The notes beneath the pieces were generated by a model. The model had not been told where the DNA came from. It searched no databases and worked only from the letters and a program-made list of their open reading frames with translations. This document shows, piece by piece, positions 16,471 through 24,534 of a stretch of DNA of 32,751 bases. Positions within the stretch are counted from its first letter, which is position 1; each line of letters opens with the position of its first letter. The DNA lies in assembly GCA_023251075.1 (NCBI GenBank), contig JAHEZM010000009.1, positions 89,394 to 122,144 of the forward strand, read 5' to 3'. Source of the stretch: Flavobacteriales bacterium. GTDB taxonomy: Bacteria; Bacteroidota; Bacteroidia; Flavobacteriales_C; GCA-002722245. Position numbers and translations under genes: made by a program.

Positions 16471-17622
16471 CTATTTTTTCAATACAATTCTGAAACAGGT
16501 TCCTTTTCCTATTTCTGAATCTTTCACAAAGATTTTCCCTTTATGGTATTGTTCTATAATTCTTTTAGATAAAGATAAACCCAAGCCCCAACCGCGGGTT
16601 TTGGTAGTGAATCCCGGACGAAATATTCGCTTGAAATCACCTGATGGAATTCCTTTCCCGCTGTCTTCAATATCTATAATTACATTTTTTCCTTTTTCAA
16701 AAACACTTAAAGTAATACTCCCTTCTCCTTCCATTGCATCTACGGCATTTTTGAATAAGTTTTCAATTACCCATTCGAAAAGAGGTTTGTTCAGCGGAAC
16801 CAATTGTTCTGTTTTAAAATCGTGTTTCATTTCAACCTTTACTCTTTTCGATACACGTGTTTGTAAATAATGTAAAGCAGTGTTGAGTACTTCATCAATG
16901 GGTAATTTGGTAAGAATAGGTTTTGCTCCAATTTTCGAAAATCGATCGGTAACCGTTTCTAAACGATGAATATCTTTTGCGATTTCATCTGCCGTATTTT
17001 CTTCTAGTCCTTGTGATTTCAAATATTCCAACCATCCCATCAGCGACGACAAAGGAGTGCCCAACTGGTGAGCTGTTTCTTTCGCCATACCCACCCAAAC
17101 CTGATTTTGTTCTGCATTTCTACTGGCCGAAAACGCTAAATAAGCTACAATAATAAAGAGTGCTATAACCGTTAATTGAACATAAGGGTAATAGGTCAGT
17201 TTATTTAGTAAAACCGAGTTGTCGTAATAAATTAGCTGTTGCTCACTGAAGATGGGAATTTTAATGGGTTGATGCTTTAATTTTAATTCTTCTAAAAGGG
17301 TATATAGGTAGTTGCTATCTTTTACAATTTCAGTAGAATCAATATTTCTACACGATATAATTTTTCCTTTTTCATTCACTAACAGGAGAGGAATAGTGGT
17401 ATTGTTTCTGCTTATTTCTGATAAAAATGAAAGTTCGTTCATTCCTGTTTCCGGAGCGGCCAGGCGTTTGGTTGCTTCGGCCCATAGTTTAACTTTTTCT
17501 TCTTCTTGTTTCGATAGTTTTTGTACTAAATCATTCGTATACCAAAGAGACAAAACGCCAATGCTAATAGCAAAGAGCAGAAGAAATATTTTCCAAATTT
17601 GCTTTCTATAATAAATATTCAT
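16471..17622 (-). CDS. Membrane sensor histidine kinase (orphan)
   Basis: 383 residues. Transmembrane segments at about 11-29 and 147-165 enclose an extracytoplasmic region of about 115 residues. The HisKA-like box is GMAKETAHQLGTPLSSLMGW with H185; this H-box variant is one I associate with Bacteroidota kinases. The ATPase domain has the N box ENLFKNAVDAM, DSGKGIP, and GWGLGLSLSKRI. No response regulator is adjacent; the neighbours are an AsmA-family gene upstream and hemW downstream. Its TAG stop is followed in frame by three codons and then the TTG start of hemW. Confidence 0.9.
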   Translation of the reverse strand: MNIYYRKQIWKIFLLLFAISIGVLSLWYTNDLVQKLSKQEEEKVKLWAEATKRLAAPETGMNELSFLSEISRNNTTIPLLLVNEKGKIISCRNIDSTEIVKDSNYLYTLLEELKLKHQPIKIPIFSEQQLIYYDNSVLLNKLTYYPYVQLTVIALFIIVAYLAFSASRNAEQNQVWVGMAKETAHQLGTPLSSLMGWLEYLKSQGLEENTADEIAKDIHRLETVTDRFSKIGAKPILTKLPIDEVLNTALHYLQTRVSKRVKVEMKHDFKTEQLVPLNKPLFEWVIENLFKNAVDAMEGEGSITLSVFEKGKNVIIDIEDSGKGIPSGDFKRIFRPGFTTKTRGWGLGLSLSKRIIEQYHKGKIFVKDSEIGKGTCFRIVLKK

Positions 17623-17680
17623 TTCTCAGCTGAATTTAGAATGAAGATAAAATTCGTAATGCAACAATCATAATGCAATT

Positions 17681-20254
17681 TTATTTGCCGTCCCATTCTA
17701 AGTCTAAACGCGGTTTGGTTCCTTCTTGTTGTTTGTCATCAACTTTAGAATCTTTCTTTTCTTCCGATTTTTTATCTGAAGAAAATTCTTTTTTAAACGC
17801 GTCTCGCAATTCATCTTTTTTGGCGTCGATTTTAGTTTTTACTATTTCTTTTCGTGTTTCTTTATCATAACCAAATTCAGGATTATCAACGGTTCCTTTC
17901 ATATAAAAAGGAATAATTCCACTTTGTTCTTCTTCTTGTTCAATGAATTCGTTATTGTCGTTTTTCTTCTTGCGATAAGCTTTAATCAATTCAGAACTTT
18001 TAATTTTAAATCGATAATTTATTTTTTCATCAAAACCGTGTTCTCCGGCCACATTGATACTAAGCGCTGATGATTTTATCTCCATATCCGGAATAATAAT
18101 ATTTTGATCAGCAATTTCAATATCATTTTCCATGGTTGCGAATGTAAGGTGCGCTAAATCTAAATTTTTCATTTTGTACTCTTTAGTCAGAAATTCATCT
18201 AACTCCATTAAAGAAGGAAATTCGGTGAGTTTTCCATTTTCAATTTTAATGTGTGCTCGCGTGTACATTTTTTTCAAATCAATATTCAAATTAGTGTCGG
18301 CTTCTGCTTTAAAATAAATAGTGCTGGTTAAAACTCCATCAATATGTTTGTCCATGATGAAATCTTGTCCGAAATTTTCAAATGAACTAAATAGTTTTTT
18401 CACGTTTATTTTTTCGAGCTGACTGCTACATTCAAAAACAATTTTATCTTTTTTAGACGCATCTACGAAACCATTTATTTTTGCTTTTCCGTTGCTGGTT
18501 GAACAAACAAAATCATTGAGTTTAAGCATTTGATCTTCCAGTGCACCACTGCCCTTCATATTATCGGCTTCAAATTTTCTAAAGATGAATTTACCAATAT
18601 CAAATTTCAATTGTAAGGTGGTTTTTTCAGGTAAGTTAATTTTATAGTCATCATCATCTGATGATTCTGATTCCGATAAAAATTCGTCCATACTGAATTT
18701 ATTGGATTGAATAGAGGCGCTCATTTTAAAATCGGCTTGACCTAATAAATACAAATAAATATCGGGCACTTTTCCTTGAATATTAAAATCGGAAGTATTG
18801 GCATAACCCATTAATGAATCAATAGCAAAATCACGATTGTTGAATGATATTTTACCGTGTATATCTTTGTATTGATTAGGATCATCTACCAATTTAATGT
18901 TCACGTTGTTGAAAGTCATTTCTCCATCCGATTTCAACTGTTGTAAATATTGGGTGTTTTTATCGATAAAGATGTCGCTTAATTTTCCTTGAAAATCAAA
19001 AATGGTATGCGTACTACCAGTCATGGTTTCCACATTTTTCAATTGAATTTTTTTCTGTAAATCTTCTAACCGAACATCGGCTACTCCTTTAATTTTAATG
19101 AAAGGGTTTTTCATTTCGCTGATGGCTATTTCTCCTTGAATTTTGCTTTCATCCATTTGCATGCTAAAATTACTCACATTGATTTTATGAGCATTCATAA
19201 TACTTTCGCCATCGTAAAAATAGAATCCTTTTGCACTAATATTATCGAAGGAAATATTTTCTTCTTTTAGTATAAATTTCATGTCTTGTGCATCGAAATC
19301 TATTTTAATATCCGGAGCTCTTAGGTTGGTTAAAGTGTTGTTGATAGTGATGTTTAAAGCACTTTCGCCCTCCAATTGTAAGGGGGTAATATCCTCTACA
19401 TAATCGGCAGGAAGCAAAGCCAGAAGATCACTTATATCTGTTTTTTCTGTATTTGCTTTCAGGTTGAAATGAACACCATCTTTTTTATCAATGATTGAAC
19501 CGTTAGCATTAACTACTACTTTATCGTCGAGTTCCAATTCCAGTTCTCTCATTTTAAATTCATCGGTATTGAAGTAATAATTTCCTCCACGCAATTGGTG
19601 ACTAATGCTTACTGCTTTTTCAAACGTGAAATCAGGGTTTTGTAATTTAATAATAGATAAGTTTCCTTCAGAGGCAAAGGCTACATTGGTTTCATTGAAA
19701 ATAGGATACAAATCAATTTTATCGAGATGAAAAGCATATTTACTTTCTTCGTCTTCATCGAAGTAAGAAAATTTCATGTCGTCTAAATTGATCATGGTAA
19801 GATTAACTTCTACACCATCGTCCTCATTTCCTTCTTCTTCTTTATTTTCTTTCCATATATAGAAGTTAGCTCTTGCTCCTTCCTCGTATCCAATATTTAA
19901 ATCGCCCTCTTGCACATCTACCGCATCGATTTCAAAATTTTTGGTGAATACAGAAAGCATATCAAACATCAAAAAAAGCTTTTTTGCTTTTAAAAGTTTG
20001 GGCGCTTCTTTATCAATTCCTGGAATAGAAATATTATTTATTTCCAAAGAAGCTTTAGGGAATTTAGAGAAAAGAGAGAAGTGGATATTTGATGGATCAA
20101 CATCGATAGGACGAGATAAATTTTTGCTAATCTCTTTCATCACGGCCCTTTTTACTTCTTCCTGATATACTGTGCCTATGATTACCCCTGCGATAATGAA
20201 AAGCACAAATATGCCCAAGATGATGAGTCCTACTATTTTGAGCTTACGTTTCAA
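17681..20254 (-). CDS. AsmA-family membrane-anchored protein
   Basis: 857 residues. AsmA-like proteins are single-pass inner-membrane proteins with large periplasmic beta-rich regions, related to bridge-like lipid transfer proteins and tied to outer-membrane homeostasis. One transmembrane segment (about 7-29), then the AsmA N-terminal region (SRPIDVDPSNIHFSLFSKFP, SLEINNISIPGI), long beta-strand-rich repeats, and a C-terminal AsmA_2-like region (about 690-800). The last roughly 70 residues are highly charged (Lys/Glu/Asp), probably disordered. The start is TTG at 20252-20254; an in-frame TAG three codons upstream and the position of the membrane segment leave no better choice. Confidence 0.88.
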   Translation of the reverse strand: MKRKLKIVGLIILGIFVLFIIAGVIIGTVYQEEVKRAVMKEISKNLSRPIDVDPSNIHFSLFSKFPKASLEINNISIPGIDKEAPKLLKAKKLFLMFDMLSVFTKNFEIDAVDVQEGDLNIGYEEGARANFYIWKENKEEEGNEDDGVEVNLTMINLDDMKFSYFDEDEESKYAFHLDKIDLYPIFNETNVAFASEGNLSIIKLQNPDFTFEKAVSISHQLRGGNYYFNTDEFKMRELELELDDKVVVNANGSIIDKKDGVHFNLKANTEKTDISDLLALLPADYVEDITPLQLEGESALNITINNTLTNLRAPDIKIDFDAQDMKFILKEENISFDNISAKGFYFYDGESIMNAHKINVSNFSMQMDESKIQGEIAISEMKNPFIKIKGVADVRLEDLQKKIQLKNVETMTGSTHTIFDFQGKLSDIFIDKNTQYLQQLKSDGEMTFNNVNIKLVDDPNQYKDIHGKISFNNRDFAIDSLMGYANTSDFNIQGKVPDIYLYLLGQADFKMSASIQSNKFSMDEFLSESESSDDDDYKINLPEKTTLQLKFDIGKFIFRKFEADNMKGSGALEDQMLKLNDFVCSTSNGKAKINGFVDASKKDKIVFECSSQLEKINVKKLFSSFENFGQDFIMDKHIDGVLTSTIYFKAEADTNLNIDLKKMYTRAHIKIENGKLTEFPSLMELDEFLTKEYKMKNLDLAHLTFATMENDIEIADQNIIIPDMEIKSSALSINVAGEHGFDEKINYRFKIKSSELIKAYRKKKNDNNEFIEQEEEQSGIIPFYMKGTVDNPEFGYDKETRKEIVKTKIDAKKDELRDAFKKEFSSDKKSEEKKDSKVDDKQQEGTKPRLDLEWDGK

Positions 20255-20279
20255 TCTATTCTAGTTAAAAATTCAACTT

Positions 20280-21317
20280 TTATCCCAACATTTTCAGAAA
20301 TCTAATTTCATTTTCTGTTAAATGTCTCCATGTTCCTCTGGGCAAATCTTTTTTGGTTAATCCGGCGAAATATACTCTATCTAAACGAACTACTTTGTAA
20401 TCAAAGTGCTCAAATATTCTTCTCACAATACGGTTTTTACCAGAATGTATTTCAATTCCAATTTCTTTTTTATTTTCCTTGTTCACGTAGGCCACTTCAT
20501 CGGGTTTAATAAAGCCATCTTCTAAAGTGATTCCTTCAACTATTTTATTGTAATGATCCTGTTCAATATTTCTGTTCAATTCAACATGATAAATTTTCTT
20601 CACCATGTGCTTTGGGTGAATAAGTTTTTGAGTGAGTTCACCGTCGTTCGTTAGAAGCAGAACTCCAGTGGTGTTTCTATCTAAGCGACCTACCGGATAT
20701 ACTCTTACCTTTTTATCCAATCCTTTTAAAAGATCCAACACTGTTCTTCTTTTCTCTGGATCATCCATTGTGGTAATGAAATCCTTCGGCTTATTTAAAA
20801 GAACGTAGGCCAATTGTTCAGCACGTAAAGTTTCTTTACCGTATTGAATTTTATCGGTCATATTCACTTTGGTTCCCACTTCGGTAACTATTTTCCCATT
20901 TACAGAAATAGCGCCTACTTTAATCAACTCATCAGCTTCTCTTCTCGAGCAAACACCTGCATTAGAAATAAATTTATTCAAACGAATCATTCCGTCATCT
21001 TTTTTAAGATTTTCGGGACGCGCAACCAATAATTTCTTTTTGCTGGTTTTTTTATCTCCCCACCAACCTGTTTCGGGACGAGAATCTTTATTGAATTCCT
21101 TTTTAAAAGATTTTTTTTCTCCTGGTTTCGGGTCTTTCTGCCAAGGCTTCTTTTCGCCCGGAGTACTTGGTTTATCTTCTTTCATCCAGGGGTTTTTAGA
21201 ACCTGGTGTAGAAGGTTTGTCGTTTTTGCGGAAAGGCTTGCCATCACGGCGGTCTTTGTTGTTAGGCCTTTCATCGCGTTTCTTAGGGTTAAATTTCCCT
21301 GGCCTTTTGTTTTCCAT
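20280..21317 (-). CDS. RluB/RsuA-family rRNA pseudouridine synthase with basic N-terminal extension
   Basis: 345 residues. It converts uridine to pseudouridine in ribosomal RNA, probably 23S in the RluB manner. Residues 1 to about 108 are a low-complexity Lys/Pro/Gly/Arg-rich extension with imperfect repeats (KPSTPGSKNPW, KPSTPGEKKPW). An S4 RNA-binding domain follows (about 111-160, IRLNKFISNAGVCSRREAD), then the synthase domain with catalytic D213 in GRLDRNTTGVLLL and the later KNRIVRRIFEH motif. The core matches the family; the extension is probably disordered and RNA-binding. It starts divergently from the toxin-antitoxin-like module, across a 165-base gap holding a direct repeat. Confidence 0.92.
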   Translation of the reverse strand: MENKRPGKFNPKKRDERPNNKDRRDGKPFRKNDKPSTPGSKNPWMKEDKPSTPGEKKPWQKDPKPGEKKSFKKEFNKDSRPETGWWGDKKTSKKKLLVARPENLKKDDGMIRLNKFISNAGVCSRREADELIKVGAISVNGKIVTEVGTKVNMTDKIQYGKETLRAEQLAYVLLNKPKDFITTMDDPEKRRTVLDLLKGLDKKVRVYPVGRLDRNTTGVLLLTNDGELTQKLIHPKHMVKKIYHVELNRNIEQDHYNKIVEGITLEDGFIKPDEVAYVNKENKKEIGIEIHSGKNRIVRRIFEHFDYKVVRLDRVYFAGLTKKDLPRGTWRHLTENEIRFLKMLG

Positions 21318-21350
21318 TTTTTTGATTTAGAGGTAAAGTTAACATTTGTA

Positions 21351-21404
21351 ATCTTTATTCGCTTAGTTTTGTAACGTTTCTTAGGAATTGCGTTATTCTC
21401 AAAA
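21351..21404 (+). repeat. 54-base direct repeat, copy 1
   Basis: Copy 1 of a repeat that recurs at 22296-22349 with five mismatches over 54 bases (about 91% identity). It lies between the divergent rluB-like gene and the small antitoxin-like gene. Inside it are TAGTTTTG (21364-21371), which fits the Bacteroidota -7 consensus TAnnTTTG, and directly after it an inverted pair TAACG/CGTTA (21372-21395). Confidence 0.85.
21364..21395 (+). promoter_or_regulatory. Candidate promoter and operator upstream of the toxin-antitoxin-like genes
   Basis: TAGTTTTG matches the Bacteroidota -7 element. A TTTG at 21345-21348 could serve as the -33 element, but the 15-base spacing is shorter than usual. An inverted TAACG-N14-CGTTA follows immediately, where a repressor would block the promoter. 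An autoregulating antitoxin is the obvious candidate. This rests on motif reading alone. Confidence 0.35.
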
Positions 21405-21482
21405 GGGGTTTTCACCAGGAAAAATCGTGAAAAAATAAAGCATTTGCTTTCTAGTCGCATCTTTTCATATATTTACAATTCA

Positions 21483-21707
21483 ATGAGCACTAAAGAAGCA
21501 ATAGCGAAAGGCGGACCGATTTCAGGTTTTGAGCAATGGAGAGTTGCTTATGAATCGGCTTTTCCTTCTTATATAGACCGACTCTTAGCCGAGCTAAAAA
21601 GCGATATGCCCGATATTGTGACTTTAGGTATTGAAGGTGGCGTGATAAAAAAAAATATCATAGAAATTGTAGAGAATGAAAAACTTAACCGTTCTCGCAG
21701 GGCCTAA
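21483..21707 (+). CDS. Small protein upstream of zeta-like toxin, putative antitoxin
   Basis: 74 residues from the ATG at 21483 (MSTKEAIAKGGPISGFEQW). An alternative in-frame TTG at 21444 would add 13 residues without family support. It is predicted mostly helical, with no recognised helix-turn-helix. It overlaps the downstream P-loop gene by 32 bases, the tight coupling seen in toxin-antitoxin pairs, and its size and position (first gene) suit an antitoxin. I do not recognise the family by sequence. The role is inferred only from its partner. Confidence 0.7.
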   Translation: MSTKEAIAKGGPISGFEQWRVAYESAFPSYIDRLLAELKSDMPDIVTLGIEGGVIKKNIIEIVENEKLNRSRRA

Positions 21708-22296
21708 TGGTGCAGGAAAATCTACTTGTACCAACTTTTTTCTCGAACAAAATATTATAAAGGTTAAACCGGTAAATCTCGATGAGTTGAAACAACTTAT
21801 CGACCCAGCTATTTTACCTCACGACGTTCTTCGTTACCAAAGAGAAGAAAATAAACAACTAGAGAAATTATTTAAAGAGTTATATCTGCAAAAGATAAAT
21901 GCTTCTGAAGATTTCGCTTATGAGTGCAATTTAAGAGAAGAGCAACTCAAACCTGTTCCTTATTTTGAAAAGGAAGGCTATTCTTTGAATCTTATTTTCT
22001 TGTGTTTAGATGATGTAAATCAATGCGAGGAAAGAGTTCATCAACGTGTTCATCAGGGCGGACATTCGGTAGATAAAACCTCTATTATAGAAAATTTTAA
22101 TGAAGGCTTACGTAATTTAGATGAGTCATTTCTCGATTGGCATTCTGTTTTAATTATCGATAATTCGAAAGAAATGACTGCTGCTATATTCATCAAAAAA
22201 GGAAAATTAGAATTTAAGTTTTCTCTACCAAAAAGTATCAATGAGAAAAATACGCCAAAATTGTTTGCCTTTCTTTCTAGGAAAAACGCATACTGA
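21676..22296 (+). CDS. Zeta-toxin-like P-loop kinase
   Basis: 206 residues. Zeta toxins phosphorylate UDP-N-acetylglucosamine and so poison cell-wall synthesis; this small chromosomal form is a relative whose substrate is unproven. Visible: Walker A GPNGAGKST (residues 9-17), an acidic NLDEL segment (35-39), FAYECNLRE (80-87), and the conserved RVHQRVHQGGHSVDK (from about 120) followed by NFNEGLRNLDESF, the Arg-rich lid typical of this group. Preceded by an overlapping small gene and flanked by 54-base direct repeats. Toxicity is inferred, and some family members may be non-toxic small-molecule kinases. Confidence 0.82.
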   Translation: MKNLTVLAGPNGAGKSTCTNFFLEQNIIKVKPVNLDELKQLIDPAILPHDVLRYQREENKQLEKLFKELYLQKINASEDFAYECNLREEQLKPVPYFEKEGYSLNLIFLCLDDVNQCEERVHQRVHQGGHSVDKTSIIENFNEGLRNLDESFLDWHSVLIIDNSKEMTAAIFIKKGKLEFKFSLPKSINEKNTPKLFAFLSRKNAY

Positions 22297-22349
22297 TCTT
22301 TACTCGCTTAGTTTTGTAACGATTCTTAGGATTTGCGTTATTTTTAAAA
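22296..22349 (+). repeat. 54-base direct repeat, copy 2
   Basis: Copy 2 of the repeat at 21351-21404. It begins on the last base of the zeta-like toxin stop codon (TGA, 22294-22296) and ends 8 bases before the next start at 22357. The TAGTTTTG element (22309-22316) and the TAACG/CGTTA pair (22317-22340) are both kept, while mismatches fall in the spacer and flanks. The repeat plus toxin-antitoxin pair therefore forms a unit with period 945 bases. Confidence 0.85.
22309..22340 (+). promoter_or_regulatory. Candidate promoter and operator upstream of the MORN-like gene
   Basis: Same TAGTTTTG and TAACG-N14-CGTTA arrangement as in copy 1, here 17 bases before the ATG of the secreted MORN-like protein. 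There is no good -33 TTTG upstream in this copy. If both sites are real, one regulator could control the toxin-antitoxin pair and this gene. Confidence 0.3.
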
Positions 22350-22356
22350 AAATTGA

Positions 22357-23916
22357 ATGAAAAAAACACTTCTCTTCTTATTTGTTGTATTGGTAAACTT
22401 CTCTGTTGCGCAAGATACAACGCAATTTTCTTTTCAATGGAATGAGTACAATTGGACCTTTGAAAAGGATTTTAAGCCGGGATGGTATTATGGGTATGGA
22501 TTTCATCACGATACTGGTGAAGAATTGGTGAAGCGAGTAGGTATTTGCATTCAAAGGAGCAAAAAAATAAAAGTAGATTTTATTTCAGATACTTTAGGAT
22601 GGAATGACTTGGGTTATGAAATAGATACTAATTTGAAAATTGCACCTAATCCCCAAGTGATTCTTTATTATGCCAATGGCAAGGTAAAAGCTACAGTAGA
22701 CATTTTACCCTTTTTTGTTAGATGTAAGGCACCCAAAAAATTGGAGGAAAGATATGATACTATTGCTGTTGATGACGGTGAAGGGAATCTGGTTTATAAA
22801 GTTGTAGGTTCTCCCTATACAATCTATGATTTACCCTATAAAGAATTCAAAATAATCAAACACGGATATTTCACTTACTATGACACTTTAGGAAATGAAT
22901 TATCGAAAAGCTTTTATCAATTTGATAACATGAAAAGCGGCACATTGGCGTCGTTTAATGGAGAGTATGGAGTTAATTCGATGCAATATTTCAGCGAAAA
23001 TGGAAGTAAAAGACTCGATGTTTTTTTTGATGGCATGGATAGCACTAATCGCACAGAAACTTTGTATTACAAATCGGAAATTGAGCATAAAATTTATATA
23101 AAAAATATTTTGAGGTATGAAAGACACAGTATTGTTTCCTATGCTAAAGAAAGCGAAAGATGGTATAGTGAAAATGGGACAATAATACAGTCTGTTGATT
23201 ATCAAAATTGCCACGAAACTGGCTTTTATTTCAAATTAAATAAACAATTGGATACTTTGGAAAGAGGTTATTTTTCTGATGGTTTGAAAGATGGTCATTG
23301 GGAGCAATACGATACTTCGGCTTCGCATCACATGATCTTCTCAGGAGATTTTTATAAAGGACAGGGAAAAGGCAAACACCACTATTTTAAAAATGGAATT
23401 TTAAGTGAGGAAATTCAGTATAAATTATTTGCTAGCGGAGATGCAGCTACCGACAAGAGATATCAGAAAATAACAAATCAAAAAGATCTATGTCTTATAT
23501 CTCATAGACCAGATATACTATTCACAGCGAAAGACTTTAAGGTACTTTATTATGAGAATGGAAAAGTAAAACAAAAAATATTTTACGATCCTTATCACGT
23601 TTATTCTGGTGAACAGGAAGCTTGTTTTAATTCTGCTTATGTATATCCTTATGACTATGGTATTTTAGATGGTGTCTATATACCGGCAAATAGTTTTGAG
23701 GAAAAAATTCCCGGCTTAACAATTGGATGGGGTAATCAGAAATATGATACATCCATCATCTACTCTAAAATCAATTACGATTCACTCGGAGAAGAAACTT
23801 CTCGTTTGGTCTTTGTAAACGGCAGAGCCTTCGAAGGAACCAACATTATTTATGACAGTAATGCTAATTTTAAATCTATCACCGATTACCAGCAAGGCAA
23901 AATGGTAAAAAAATAA
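22357..23916 (+). CDS. Secreted MORN-like repeat protein
   Basis: 519 residues with a signal peptide (about 1-18, MKKTLLFLFVVLVNFSVA), so probably periplasmic or outer-membrane associated. It holds several degenerate MORN_2/YwqK-like units: YYANGKVKATVDI, YYDTLGNELSKSFY, WYSENGTIIQSVDYQN, HYFKNGILSEEIQY, and LYYENGKVKQKIFY. Such proteins are widespread in Bacteroidota with unknown roles; database names calling them antitoxins are not evidence of that function. The gene follows copy 2 of the direct repeat and may use a promoter in it. Confidence 0.82.
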   Translation: MKKTLLFLFVVLVNFSVAQDTTQFSFQWNEYNWTFEKDFKPGWYYGYGFHHDTGEELVKRVGICIQRSKKIKVDFISDTLGWNDLGYEIDTNLKIAPNPQVILYYANGKVKATVDILPFFVRCKAPKKLEERYDTIAVDDGEGNLVYKVVGSPYTIYDLPYKEFKIIKHGYFTYYDTLGNELSKSFYQFDNMKSGTLASFNGEYGVNSMQYFSENGSKRLDVFFDGMDSTNRTETLYYKSEIEHKIYIKNILRYERHSIVSYAKESERWYSENGTIIQSVDYQNCHETGFYFKLNKQLDTLERGYFSDGLKDGHWEQYDTSASHHMIFSGDFYKGQGKGKHHYFKNGILSEEIQYKLFASGDAATDKRYQKITNQKDLCLISHRPDILFTAKDFKVLYYENGKVKQKIFYDPYHVYSGEQEACFNSAYVYPYDYGILDGVYIPANSFEEKIPGLTIGWGNQKYDTSIIYSKINYDSLGEETSRLVFVNGRAFEGTNIIYDSNANFKSITDYQQGKMVKK

Positions 23917-23931
23917 TTTCCAAAAAATTCC

Positions 23932-23954
23932 AACCTTTACAACCTCGCATGGTC
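23932..23954 (+). promoter_or_regulatory. Candidate ECF-type promoter upstream of the sigma factor gene
   Basis: AAC (23932-23934) and GTC (23952-23954) are separated by 17 bases within CCAACCTTT...GGTCTTT. This resembles the AAC / GTC elements recognised by many ECF sigma factors, at a suitable distance (about 30 bases) before the ATG at 23986. It would mean autoregulation. The elements are short and could occur by chance. Confidence 0.3.
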
Positions 23955-23985
23955 TTTAGCACAGAAGACGTTAAAATTTTAATGA

Positions 23986-24534
23986 ATGAGTGAAGACCAA
24001 AAAGAGCTGATTCTGAGGTGTGTTCGCGGTGAGCGGAAGGCGCAGTTCGAGTTGTATAAGTTGTACAGCCGACAAATGTTCAGCATTTGTATGCGCATGC
24101 TCAGCCAACGCGATGAAGCTGAAGATGCCTTGCAAGAAGCTTTTGTAGCCGCTTTTAAAAGTATTGAGCAATTTAAACACGAATCTACTTTCGGCGCCTG
24201 GCTAAAACGCATAGTTGTGAATAAGTGTATCAATGCAGTAAACCGGAAGAATCGTTCATCGTGGATTTCTATCAACAATGACTCAATAGACATTGCCGAA
24301 GAAGAAAGCGAAGAACCTTTATCTATTGAACCGGAACAATTAAGCGCTGCTATAAAAAATCTTCCCGAAGGATGCCGTATGGTCTTCACTCTTTATGCTT
24401 TCGAGAATTATCCGCACGCTGAGGTAGCGCAAATGCTCAACATCAGTGTAGGAACCTCTAAATCACAGTACAATCGTGCTAAAGCTTTATTGAAACAAGA
24501 ACTTAAGAAATTACAACCATGCGAAACGAAATAG
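23986..24534 (+). CDS. ECF-family RNA polymerase sigma factor
   Basis: 182 residues, sigma-70 ECF type with only regions 2 and 4. Region 2 spans about 20-85 (YSRQMFSICMRMLSQRDEAE, DALQEAFVAAFKSIEQF, GAWLKRIVVNKCINAVNRKN). Region 4 spans about 122-178 (LPEGCRMVFTLYAFENYPHA, EVAQMLNISVGTSKSQYNRA). I chose ATG 23986 (MSEDQKE); an ATG at 23982 is out of frame. Its 3' end overlaps the next gene by 16 bases, and that gene's N-terminus looks like an anti-sigma anchor, so the pair is probably a sigma / regulator unit. Confidence 0.94.
   Translation: MSEDQKELILRCVRGERKAQFELYKLYSRQMFSICMRMLSQRDEAEDALQEAFVAAFKSIEQFKHESTFGAWLKRIVVNKCINAVNRKNRSSWISINNDSIDIAEEESEEPLSIEPEQLSAAIKNLPEGCRMVFTLYAFENYPHAEVAQMLNISVGTSKSQYNRAKALLKQELKKLQPCETK

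Noticed and set aside
20869-21330. Plus-strand open frame of 153 codons opposite the pseudouridine synthase N-terminus
   Set aside because: It is the complement of a Lys/Pro/Gly-rich low-complexity region and has no recognisable protein features.
21182-21460. Minus-strand open frame of 92 codons overlapping the rluB-like start
   Set aside because: It overlaps the basic extension in another frame and is rich in Lys/Thr with no motif.
21351-22349. The direct repeats as integron attC sites
   Set aside because: The core sites GTTRRRY and RYYYAAC are not present at the right positions, and there is no integrase in the window.
23979-24389. Minus-strand open frame of 136 codons opposite the ECF sigma gene
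   Set aside because: The plus-strand frame is a clear sigma factor over the same bases; the antisense product shows no domain.
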